The translations under genes and the position numbers were made by a program. Under the pieces are notes generated by a model that was not told where the DNA came from, did not search any database, and saw nothing but the letters and a program-made list of their open reading frames with translations. Source: Dorea sp. (GTDB taxonomy: Bacteria > Bacillota_A > Clostridia > Lachnospirales > Lachnospiraceae). From it: a stretch of DNA of 26,981 nt. Shown here in pieces: positions 7,916 through 14,715 of the stretch (its first letter is position 1; every line of letters starts with the position of its first letter). The stretch spans positions 1 to 26,981 of the forward strand of contig JAEDLC010000013.1 of NCBI GenBank assembly GCA_016295505.1, read 5' to 3'.

Positions 7916-9139
7916 TTACTTCATCACAATTTTCCTGAAATTTTTCTTTCCTTTTTTCAGAACGATACCTTCTCCATCCAGCGCTTCTCCGGCAAATGTA
8001 TGATAGATATCTGTGATCTTTTCTCCGTCTACAGTTACACCACCCTGCTGTACAGCTCTGCGGGCCTCTGACTTGGAAGCCGTCAGTCCTGCTTTTACCA
8101 ACATGGTAAGGATATCAATATTGCCATCTGTCAGATCTTCCTGTGTAAGCTCTGTCTTTGGCATGTCTGCTGCTGCACCTTTACTGAAAAGTGCCTTTGC
8201 AGCTTCCTGAGCTTTCTGTGCTTCTTCTTCTCCATGTACCAGCTTGGTCAGCTCAAATGCCAGAATCTCTTTTGCTGTATTTAACTGAGCACCTTCCCAG
8301 GAATCCATCTTATCAATCTCTTCCAGCGGAAGGAATGTCAGCATTCGGATACATTTCAGAACATCCGCATCTGCAACATTTCTCCAGTACTGGTAGAATT
8401 CGAACGGAGAGGTTTTATTAGGATCCAGCCATACAGCGCCGCTCTGGGTCTTGCCCATCTTCTTGCCTTCTGAATTCAGAAGCAGCGTGATCGTCATCGC
8501 ACATGCATTTTTTCCAAGCTTACGACGGATCAGTTCTGTTCCGCCAAGCATGTTGCTCCACTGATCATCCCCGCCGAACTGCATGTTACATCCATATTTC
8601 TGGAATAACATATAGAAATCATAGCTCTGCATGATCATATAATTGAATTCAAGGAAACTTAATCCTCTCTCCATTCTCTGCTTATAACATTCAGCCGCAA
8701 GCATACGGTTTACAGAAAAATGCGCACCTACTTCACGGAGAACATCTACATAATTCAGATCCAGAAGCCAGTCAGCATTGTTTACCATCAAAGCTTTTCC
8801 TTCTGAGAAATCAATGAAACGGCTCATCTGCTCCTTGAAGCAGTCACAGTTGTGCTGAATAGTTTCTTTTGTCATCATCTGACGCATATCCGTTCTTCCG
8901 GATGGGTCACCGATCATTGCAGTACCGCCGCCGATCAGCGCAATCGGCTTATTTCCTGCTTCCTGCAGACGTTTCATCAGGCAGAGCGCCATGAAGTGTC
9001 CTACATGAAGGCTGTCAGCCGTCGGGTCGAAACCGATATAAAATGTAGCCTTTCCATTATTAATCAGTTCTCTGATGTCATCTTCATCTGTTACCTGCGC
9101 GATCAGTCCGCGCGCAATCAGTTCTTCATAAATTCCCAT
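7916..9139 (-). CDS. tyrS: Tyrosyl-tRNA synthetase
   Basis: Class I tyrosyl-tRNA synthetase of 407 residues, the usual TyrS length, charging tRNA-Tyr in the cytosol. Seen: the tyrosine-binding YIGFDPTADSLHVGH segment with the HIGH-type motif HVGH (45-48), GDPSGR (78-82), QFGGDDQW (187-194), the KMSKS-type loop KMGKT (227-231) and a C-terminal S4 RNA-binding domain (about 340-405, including SKSEARRAVQQGGV). AAGGAG lies about 8 bases before the ATG. A tyrosine T-box leader stands upstream (9930-10264), but the DUF3267 gene lies between leader and tyrS, 29 bases before the tyrS start. Expression should therefore rise when uncharged tRNA-Tyr accumulates. Confidence 0.97.
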   Translation of the reverse strand: MGIYEELIARGLIAQVTDEDDIRELINNGKATFYIGFDPTADSLHVGHFMALCLMKRLQEAGNKPIALIGGGTAMIGDPSGRTDMRQMMTKETIQHNCDCFKEQMSRFIDFSEGKALMVNNADWLLDLNYVDVLREVGAHFSVNRMLAAECYKQRMERGLSFLEFNYMIMQSYDFYMLFQKYGCNMQFGGDDQWSNMLGGTELIRRKLGKNACAMTITLLLNSEGKKMGKTQSGAVWLDPNKTSPFEFYQYWRNVADADVLKCIRMLTFLPLEEIDKMDSWEGAQLNTAKEILAFELTKLVHGEEEAQKAQEAAKALFSKGAAADMPKTELTQEDLTDGNIDILTMLVKAGLTASKSEARRAVQQGGVTVDGEKITDIYHTFAGEALDGEGIVLKKGKKNFRKIVMK

Positions 9140-9168
9140 ATCATATCTCTCCTTTTCTTATTGCTTCA

Positions 9169-9807
9169 TTAATTCTGTTTTACAAAGGCAACAAAACCGC
9201 AGTCCGTCGGGTGATCCAGGATATAGCAGCACTTGTCGTACTTTAAATACCGAAACAGCATGCAGGCGATTGTCGTATCGCCACCGGCTGCAAGGATATT
9301 GAAAAGACTCAGTGACAGCAGAAGTATACTGCTGCTCACGAGCGCAGCCAGATACATTCCGATTCCCAGCACTGCAAACGGTGCCAGTCCGCCCACCAGA
9401 TACTGCCCGGGTCCAAGAGGCTCCTTGCAGTGACAGTAAGGTGTCAGATATTCCCACATCATTCCCAGATAGATGCTCTTCCATTTGTTCTGCGTCCAGA
9501 AAACCCATCCCACACCGTGGAGCAGTTCATGAACGAAGATACATACCAGGAACAAAACCAAAAAACATACTGCCTGGTTCCCCAGTACGAAATTTCCTTC
9601 TTTCGACAGAGGTCTGATACAGAACCACAGGATCAATCCCAGCACCACAAACGGTCCGGCAGTCACAAATGCCATGACATTGGCCCTCACTATCGAAATC
9701 GTTTCCTGCCGTTCCTCATATCCGGCTTCCAGATATTGCTGCTTTTGCCTTTCGTAATTTTCAATAATCTTCTGTTTTGCCATGTTTGGCTTTTTCTCTT
9801 TTTTCAT
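9169..9807 (-). CDS. DUF3267-type membrane protein, putative zinc metallopeptidase
   Basis: A 212-residue integral membrane protein with about four to five helices (about 42-63, 77-99, 132-157, 160-185). The helix at 80-100 carries FVHELLHGVGW, with HELLH at 93-97. This is the HExxH zinc-peptidase signature as found in DUF3267 proteins, which are described as putative zincins. A later GGD (175-177) might supply a third ligand (inference). The N-terminal 35 residues are charged and probably cytosolic. The ATG at 9807 has GAGAGGT five bases upstream; an internal ATG (residue 9) has a poorer site. It is the first gene after the tyrosine T-box and 29 bases before tyrS, so it should share tyrosine-starvation control, an odd setting for a membrane peptidase. 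Substrate unknown. Confidence 0.82.
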   Translation of the reverse strand: MKKEKKPNMAKQKIIENYERQKQQYLEAGYEERQETISIVRANVMAFVTAGPFVVLGLILWFCIRPLSKEGNFVLGNQAVCFLVLFLVCIFVHELLHGVGWVFWTQNKWKSIYLGMMWEYLTPYCHCKEPLGPGQYLVGGLAPFAVLGIGMYLAALVSSSILLLSLSLFNILAAGGDTTIACMLFRYLKYDKCCYILDHPTDCGFVAFVKQN

Positions 9808-9845
9808 ACATACCTCTCAAGCAAAATAAATCAAAGCACAATCAT

Positions 9846-9870
9846 CAGAAGTGCCTAAGGGCACGTTCTG
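9846..9870 (-). other. Hairpin in the leader between T-box terminator and first gene
   Basis: CAGAA-GTGCC / GGCAC-TTCTG arms around a four-to-five-base loop, extended by AATC/GATT flanks. It lies in the 122 bases between the T-box terminator and the DUF3267 start. There is no T-run, so it is not a terminator. Next to it (about 9880-9925) a second GCCAA/TTGGC inverted repeat can form. The role is not known; it could protect the mRNA end or be part of a dispersed repeat. Confidence 0.45.
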
Positions 9871-9929
9871 AGATTGTAAGCGGTCGCCAAGGTCACAAGC
9901 AAGCTTGGACTTTGGCTCGTCGCTGATAC

Positions 9930-10264
9930 AAAAAAACGCCCTTATCATACGATAAGGACGGAAATTACCCGTGGTACCACCTTGCTTCGCCAACAGCTTA
10001 CACTGCCAGCCTCACTAAGTCTGCGTATTCACAAACCCCCGCACAGTAACGTGTGCCTTACGTCACAGCCTACTCAACAGAGATAAGCCGTCTGCGGCAG
10101 GTTTTGCTCCGCAGACAGAACCGTCTGTTTTCGGTGTGCAGCTCCAAGATGTATTCATGATCCATTCCTTCATGCGCCTCTCATCCACCGGCAGCTTTCT
10201 GTATGGGTGTACAGATCATTACTTCTTCTTTTCAAAGCCTTTCACATATCAAAACATATTCACA
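9930..10264 (-). promoter_or_regulatory. Tyrosine T-box leader (riboswitch)
   Basis: A tRNA-sensing leader on the minus strand. Seen: the conserved T-box AAGGTGGTACCACGGG (9983-9968), which pairs with the tRNA acceptor end. It is followed by a terminator hairpin CGTCCTTATC/GATAAGGGCG (9960-9937) and seven Ts. The 5' half has a long Stem I with GCTGCCGGTGG and GAGAGG elements, and on its 3' side GAATACATC. There UAC (10153-10151) fits as the tyrosine specifier codon, which agrees with tyrS downstream. Uncharged tRNA-Tyr would stabilise the antiterminator and allow reading into the DUF3267 and tyrS genes. The start is set about 7 bases after the -10 box. Confidence 0.93.
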
Positions 10265-10270
10265 AACAAA

Positions 10271-10299
10271 AGAGTACCGTATTTGCAGAACTTTGTCAA
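10271..10299 (-). promoter_or_regulatory. Sigma-A promoter of the T-box/tyrS transcript
   Basis: Minus strand: -35 TTGACA (10299-10294), a 17-base spacer, -10 TACTCT (10276-10271), directly ahead of the T-box leader. The first two Ts of the -35 box are the last bases of the long palindrome at 10298-10339, so the repeat abuts and partly forms this promoter. Confidence 0.8.
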
Positions 10300-10339
10300 G
10301 GCGGGACGGGGGATTTTTAAAAATCCCCCGTCCCGCCTT
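10298..10339. repeat. Perfect 42-bp palindrome, copy 1
   Basis: Two 21-base arms with no spacer; each arm reads AAGGCGGGACGGGGG followed by ATTTTT. It lies downstream of the SGNH gene and touches the tyrS promoter. It shares the core GGGACGGGGGATTTTT with the palindrome at 11091-11130 on the other side of that gene. It may act as a strong hairpin at the 3' end of the SGNH mRNA, but no T-run follows. The pairing with copy 2 suggests a dispersed REP-like or miniature mobile element. Confidence 0.85.
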
Positions 10340-10411
10340 TATCGCTTTAACGCAACATATTTTCGCGTATTTATCCACGCAATCCCACTGTGTTTTCCAC
10401 ATTTTACACAT

Positions 10412-11017
10412 CTATGTGATTATCTGAGCCGCTGCTTTGATCCATTCTTCTGCCAACAGCTCACTCCCTCTTTTTGTCAGATGGATTCCATCTGTTGTAA
10501 TTGCCGAATAACCATATTGTTCTCCATATTTCTGCATCTTCTTCTGCAGCGGTAGATATTTCACCTGTTGTCTCTTCGCAACATCAACCTGTATTCTCTC
10601 TGCTTCATCGATTACCGGAAACCAGTTTATGTATTCCAACGGCTCCGGAAAAATAAACGGACCCGCACATAGGATCTGTGCAGTCGTTTCTTGTTTTATC
10701 TCCCCTAAAAGCTTCTCATAATTTTCCGCAAACTCCTGTTTTTCCAATGTCTTTCCCGTATTCATCACTATTCCTACATCATTGCATCCTATCAAAATGC
10801 TGACAATGTCAGGTTTCTTAATAAGACAGTCTGACACAAGTGTTCTTCTGAGACTCTGTACTGTTGCACCGTCATGACCTCGATTCAGAATACAGAAATC
10901 CCCCCCTCTTTTTTTCAACTTTTCCGAAATCTGATATACATACCCGTTTCCTAATCCATTATTCAAAAAAATATGATTTGCATCCGTAATACTGTCCCCT
11001 AAAAAAACTATTCTCAT
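10412..11017 (-). CDS. SGNH/GDSL-family esterase
   Basis: A 201-residue cytosolic SGNH hydrolase (no signal peptide). Blocks seen: I, FLGDSITD with nucleophile Ser at the N-terminus (residues 4-11); II, NRGHDGATV; III, IGCND with the oxyanion Asn; V, DGIHLT with the catalytic Asp-His pair near the C-terminus. The frame is open to 11092, but the ATG at 11017 is chosen. AGGGGG lies five bases before it, GDS then falls at the usual place, and the longer form would run into the palindrome. The gene lies last in the sialic-acid/NagA cluster and on the same strand, so de-O-acetylation of sialic acid or amino sugar is an attractive guess. Other acyl or acetyl substrates are equally possible from sequence alone. 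Confidence 0.87.
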   Translation of the reverse strand: MRIVFLGDSITDANHIFLNNGLGNGYVYQISEKLKKRGGDFCILNRGHDGATVQSLRRTLVSDCLIKKPDIVSILIGCNDVGIVMNTGKTLEKQEFAENYEKLLGEIKQETTAQILCAGPFIFPEPLEYINWFPVIDEAERIQVDVAKRQQVKYLPLQKKMQKYGEQYGYSAITTDGIHLTKRGSELLAEEWIKAAAQIIT

Positions 11018-11090
11018 ATATCCCCCTGATAACAATTTTTCCACCGATTGTGGATATTTATTGTGGATTTCTCTGGTGATTGACTTAATC

Positions 11091-11130
11091 AAAGGGGACG
11101 GGGGATTTTTAAAAATCCTCCGTCCCCTTT
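11091..11130. repeat. 40-bp near-perfect palindrome, copy 2
   Basis: The left arm AAAGGGGACGGGGGATTTTT (11091-11110) faces the inverse right arm 11111-11130 with one mismatch, which is a G-U wobble in + strand RNA and an A-C mismatch in minus-strand RNA. It fills the 117-base gap between nagA (stop at 11135) and the SGNH start, shares its core with copy 1, and may act as a weak terminator or RNA stabiliser after nagA. Confidence 0.83.
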
Positions 11131-11134
11131 GAAC

Positions 11135-12313
11135 TTATAACGTTTTCCCGTCTTTGATTACCATTTTTAAATTCAATTCATCGTCAAGCAACACCACATT
11201 TGCTTTTTTTCCTTCTGTGATGGAGCCATAATTCTCATATTCGCCCAGGCTCTTTGCAGGGTTTATTGTTGCGCATGCGACAGCTGTCTCGAATGGAATT
11301 CCCATCTTTTTGACTGCAGTTCTCATACAATCCATAAGGTTTGTCGCCGATCCGGCCAGGGCCCCATCAGACACAAGTGTTGCACGATTGCCGACCACGT
11401 TTACATCCAGACCGCCAAGTGTATACTGTCCGTCAGGCATTCCGGTTGCCCGCATACTGTCGCTGATCAGAATCATGCGTTCTTCTCCCATCATCCGGAA
11501 GGTTGCTCTGACCGCAGCCGGATGAATATGCACGCCATCGCAGATAATCTCTGCCATCACATGTTCGCAGTCAGCAACAGCCCCCACAACTCCAGGTGCA
11601 CGATGTGTGAATGCCGGCATGGCATTATAAAGATGAACCGCGTGGTTGGCTCCTGCATCAAATGCTGCTTTTGCCGTATCATAGTCAGCATTGGTATGCG
11701 CAAGAGAAATATTTACTTTGTCTTTCATCTGTTCAATAAATTCAATTGACTTTTCACTTTCCTCCGGTGCAATTCCGACGAATTTGACCAGTCCTTCAGA
11801 TGCATCCAGAAACCTCCGGCATACTTCTGCGTCGCACGGAATGATATTCCTCTCATCCTGTGCCCCCTTCTTTGCAGGGCTGATAAATGGTCCTTCCATA
11901 TTAATACCGATCAGGTCAGCGCCCTTTGTCGCTCCTTTTTTATATTCTGCGGCAACTTTTAAGATGTCCACCAGTTCTTCCACCGGAAGTGTCATCGTTG
12001 CCGGAGCAATTGCTGTGACACCAATCGATGCTTCGTATGCGGCAATTCTTTCAATAGCTTCTTTTGTCCCATCGCAGAAATCGTCTCCCATACACCCGTG
12101 AAAATGCAGATCGATCAGTCCGGGAATCGCAAAGCAACCCTCTCCGTCCACTATGACATCCTCTGCCACGTCTGGCACGTTTTCTCCATTTCCCTCTGCT
12201 TCTTCTTTGTCTGTTTTGAAGTTTACCCGCTCAAAGATACCGTCTCGAATGACGATTTCTCCTTCTTCAAATCTCCAGTCTTCTGTGTACACTTTCACAT
12301 TTTTAATGAGCAT
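11135..12313 (-). CDS. nagA: N-acetylglucosamine-6-phosphate deacetylase
   Basis: A 392-residue amidohydrolase that converts GlcNAc-6-P to glucosamine-6-P, linking sialic-acid breakdown to NagB. Seen: PGLIDLHFHG with metal-site histidines (H70, H72), the metal-binding Glu in INMEGPF (E140), LAHTNAD, the substrate/metal site HAVHLYNAM, and ISDSMRATG with the catalytic Asp. The C-terminal GSITEGKKANVVLLDDE closes the beta-sandwich. An acidic insertion (about 34-55) follows the first strands. The ATG has GGGAGG eight bases upstream. It begins 26 bases after the rpiR gene and is last in the core nan operon. Length fits the family. Confidence 0.96.
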   Translation of the reverse strand: MLIKNVKVYTEDWRFEEGEIVIRDGIFERVNFKTDKEEAEGNGENVPDVAEDVIVDGEGCFAIPGLIDLHFHGCMGDDFCDGTKEAIERIAAYEASIGVTAIAPATMTLPVEELVDILKVAAEYKKGATKGADLIGINMEGPFISPAKKGAQDERNIIPCDAEVCRRFLDASEGLVKFVGIAPEESEKSIEFIEQMKDKVNISLAHTNADYDTAKAAFDAGANHAVHLYNAMPAFTHRAPGVVGAVADCEHVMAEIICDGVHIHPAAVRATFRMMGEERMILISDSMRATGMPDGQYTLGGLDVNVVGNRATLVSDGALAGSATNLMDCMRTAVKKMGIPFETAVACATINPAKSLGEYENYGSITEGKKANVVLLDDELNLKMVIKDGKTL

Positions 12314-12339
12314 CTTTTTTCCCTCCCGATAATCATTAT

Positions 12340-13203
12340 TTATATAAGATCTTCCATTGTCCGGTCTATTACACGGCGCCTTTTCTGAGTGCCCTCTTCC
12401 AGCGCCCGCAGCGTATTGTCATGCAGTGATTCTTTTTTATATTTATCCTGCTCCACATAATAAGAGTATATAATATCCAGCATAATCAGTATCGGAAATT
12501 GTGGTGAGATCACATTGCCATGATTCAGATGTCGAAGCGAAGGCAGCAGAATCACTTCTGTACAGAACTTTTCATATTCTTCTTTGTTATTGGCCGTAAG
12601 AAGCACTGTTTTGGCACCTCTTCGATGTGCCTCTTTCAACAGGAAAAGAATCTCTTCTTTTTCTCCGCTGATACTGATTCCGAACACGAGACTTCGTTTG
12701 TCCTGAAACACCGCCTGCATCCGGATCAGATCTGTATCGAGAACAGAATCAATGTCTACACCGATTCGCATAAACCGGATCTCCATCTCGCTTGCCGCAA
12801 GTCCGGAGCTTCCTTTTCCACACACAAATACCCGTTCTGCCTGATTCAGATATCTGCTGATCCTCGCAATCTGTGCTTCATCCACCAGACTGTAGGTTTT
12901 ATTCAGAAGCTCCTGATATGCATTTAAGACCATCCTTGTATTGCCGGTGATAGATTCCTGCTTTTCTACAAACGTCTCTTCATACTGATAGACAAATTCC
13001 CGATATCCGCGGTATCCACATTTTTTTGCAAATCTTGATAAAGAAGCTTCTGATACAAACAGTCTTTCTGCCACTGCTTTTGCAGAAAAATCCACTTTCT
13101 TACGATTCTGTATAAAAAAGTCCGCAATATTCTTTTCTACAGTCGTAAATTTATCATAATTTGATTCAATGATCGGTACTACGGATTTTACATAATATTC
13201 CAT
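12340..13203 (-). CDS. RpiR-family transcriptional regulator of the sialic-acid cluster
   Basis: A 287-residue regulator with an N-terminal RpiR helix-turn-helix (about 1-80; the recognition helix region includes FVSEASLSRFAKKCGYRG). A SIS sugar-phosphate-binding domain follows (about 125-255; VFVCGKGSSGLAASEMEIRF and VFGISISGEKEEI). RpiR-type NanR regulators control sialic-acid genes in several Firmicutes, with amino-sugar phosphates such as ManNAc-6-P as likely effectors. The gene lies inside the operon it probably controls, 13 bases after the ROK kinase and 26 before nagA, so it should be autoregulated. The ribosome site is modest (AAAAGG very close to the ATG, GGGAAT further up). Candidate operators are in the nanE-nagB intergenic region. 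Confidence 0.92.
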   Translation of the reverse strand: MEYYVKSVVPIIESNYDKFTTVEKNIADFFIQNRKKVDFSAKAVAERLFVSEASLSRFAKKCGYRGYREFVYQYEETFVEKQESITGNTRMVLNAYQELLNKTYSLVDEAQIARISRYLNQAERVFVCGKGSSGLAASEMEIRFMRIGVDIDSVLDTDLIRMQAVFQDKRSLVFGISISGEKEEILFLLKEAHRRGAKTVLLTANNKEEYEKFCTEVILLPSLRHLNHGNVISPQFPILIMLDIIYSYYVEQDKYKKESLHDNTLRALEEGTQKRRRVIDRTMEDLI

Positions 13204-13216
13204 GCCTTTTTATTCC

Positions 13217-14107
13217 CTAACTTTCCCGGCGGCATCCCATGAAATGATAAAATGCTCCCAGCATCCCCGCATCGTTTTTATGCTTCGCAAATGCAATCCT
13301 GGTATTTGCAGCAATACTCGGAACCAGATACTTTTTCAGTGCAGACTCTATCCTGTCTCTCAGGAATTCCTCCTGGGCCATAATTCCTCCGCCCAGAACC
13401 ACGATCTCCGGATTGATCACATAACAGATATTGGCAATTCCTTTTCCCAGGACATCTGTCATATCATTAATTGCACGGTTACAGATCTCGTCCCCATTCT
13501 TTGCTTCCTCGAAAATGTGGTATCCATTCCAGTTTTCTGCAGGCTCCTGCTTCCATTCGGCCACTTTTCTGGTCAGAATACTTGCAGCGCCAAGTGTCTG
13601 AAAGTCACTGTCATCCATATGCATATAGCCGACTTCACAGGCACTGTTGCTGAATCCATGAAACACCTTCCCGTCAACCACGATACAGCCTCCGATCCCG
13701 GTTCCAACGGTCAGTATAAGCGCAATACTGCTTCCCTTTGCAGCACCGGACATATACTCGGCAAGCCCTGCACAATTGACATCATTCTCCACTTCACATG
13801 GGATTCCATATTCTTTTTCCATTGTCTCTTTAAATCTGGTTCCGGCATAATCCGGAATCAACGGTGCTGAATAAAAGATCTCGCCTTTTCCGGTATCCAC
13901 CATTCCCGCTGTAGAGATGCAGATTCCGCTGATCTCATGTATCTGAGTCAGTTCAGATGCGATATCCATTGCTTTCGCCAGAACAGACGCTCCGCCTTTA
14001 TACGCTTCCGTTGCTCTTTCGCTGCGGTACAGTATCTCTGCATTTTCATTGATCACGCCATATTTTATCGCTGTTCCGCCTATATCGATACTTATATATT
14101 TTTTCAT
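13217..14107 (-). CDS. nanK: ROK-family kinase, probable N-acetylmannosamine kinase lacking the zinc motif
   Basis: A 296-residue sugar kinase; position in the cluster points to ManNAc to ManNAc-6-P. Seen: phosphate loop DIGGT (8-12), catalytic END with Asp109, GTGIGG (135-140), the sugar-binding HGFSNSACEVGYMH (150-163; H150, E158, H163) and a late GGG (NPEIVVLGGG). The usual ROK zinc site CxCGxxGCxE is absent; DDSDFQTLGAAS follows at the expected place. Non-zinc ManNAc kinases of this kind are known in Firmicutes (Staphylococcus aureus NanK), so the change does not argue against function. The start at 14107 is chosen over 14137 because AGAGG lies eight bases upstream and MKKYISIDIGGT is the normal N-terminus. 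Sugar specificity rests on context. Confidence 0.9.
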   Translation of the reverse strand: MKKYISIDIGGTAIKYGVINENAEILYRSERATEAYKGGASVLAKAMDIASELTQIHEISGICISTAGMVDTGKGEIFYSAPLIPDYAGTRFKETMEKEYGIPCEVENDVNCAGLAEYMSGAAKGSSIALILTVGTGIGGCIVVDGKVFHGFSNSACEVGYMHMDDSDFQTLGAASILTRKVAEWKQEPAENWNGYHIFEEAKNGDEICNRAINDMTDVLGKGIANICYVINPEIVVLGGGIMAQEEFLRDRIESALKKYLVPSIAANTRIAFAKHKNDAGMLGAFYHFMGCRRES

Positions 14108-14195
14108 TATTATACCTCTGTCTTTTCCTGTATTCAAGCCTGCTTCCTGTTAAGCGATGTATTCCCATGCACCTTCTTGCTGTACGGCGCACCAA

Positions 14196-14231
14196 AGAGG
14201 CAATCCGGAACACCGATTCCGACTTGCCTCT
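14196..14231 (-). other. Intra-operon hairpin between yhcH and the ROK kinase
   Basis: Arms AGAGGCAA (14196-14203) and TTGCCTCT (14224-14231), with an inner CGGAA/TTCCG stem and a two-base internal loop. It lies in the 140-base gap between the anomerase stop and the kinase start, the largest gap inside the operon. No T-run follows on the minus strand, so it more likely marks RNA processing or partial attenuation than full termination. Confidence 0.5.
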
Positions 14232-14247
14232 CTAAGCTGCATCACTT

Positions 14248-14700
14248 CTATGCTATACGCACTTTAAAGATCGCTTTTTTTATCTGCTCCGGTCCATCTA
14301 CAGCCACTGCTGTACGATGTCCGTCGCCCGGATAACAGATCAGAAAATCTCCGTCTCTTAAGATCACGGAACTGTTCTTTTCCCCTTCCATCGGAAGAAA
14401 ATCATCCTTTTCCACAAATTCCTTTACATCCATATTCCGGATAAAATTCAGATCGATCTGTTCGGTTCCATGAATCATCACATGTACATCGAGATAATTT
14501 TTGTGTGCTTCCCAGAAACGTTCCTCCGGGGTAGTGGTCGTATACTCCACAACATTTACAAAAAGTCTGTCCCCGTCAATCTCATGACTTCCTTTTTCAT
14601 AGGATGCCAGATCGTGGCTCTTTGCATACGCAAAACATTCCATGATCTGTTTCTCCAGATACGAAAACTCTTCCAGGTTATTAATATTACCAAATATCAT
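14248..14700 (-). CDS. nanQ: YhcH/YjgK/YiaL-family protein, N-acetylneuraminate anomerase
   Basis: A 150-residue cupin-like protein of the YhcH (DUF386) family. E. coli YhcH (NanQ) speeds the opening and interconversion of sialic-acid anomers so that the lyase receives its substrate. Seen: the conserved EAHKNYLDVHVMIHGTEQI (64-82), with H66, H73 and E80 as likely metal ligands, and CYPGDGHR (122-129) with H128 as the fourth. Full family length. The ATG is preceded by AAGGAAC about 10 bases upstream and lies 15 bases after the symporter stop, so it is co-transcribed with transport and lyase genes. Family assignment is firm; anomerase activity is by homology. Confidence 0.92.
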   Translation of the reverse strand: MIFGNINNLEEFSYLEKQIMECFAYAKSHDLASYEKGSHEIDGDRLFVNVVEYTTTTPEERFWEAHKNYLDVHVMIHGTEQIDLNFIRNMDVKEFVEKDDFLPMEGEKNSSVILRDGDFLICYPGDGHRTAVAVDGPEQIKKAIFKVRIA

Positions 14701-14715
14701 ATTTCCCGTTCCTTC

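Noticed and set aside
9158..9508. A 116-codon minus-strand frame beside the DUF3267 gene
   Set aside because: It is a shifted frame inside the DUF3267 coding region; the longer frame has membrane helices, HELLH and a good ribosome site.
9961..9995. tRNA-like GGTACCACC segment
   Set aside because: It is the T-box antiterminator sequence, with adjoining terminator and T-run; no cloverleaf can be drawn.
11018..11092. N-terminal extension of the SGNH protein from an upstream start codon
   Set aside because: The extension has no ribosome site, runs into the palindrome, and would place the GDS block too far from the N-terminus for a protein without signal peptide; ATG at 11017 has AGGGGG upstream.
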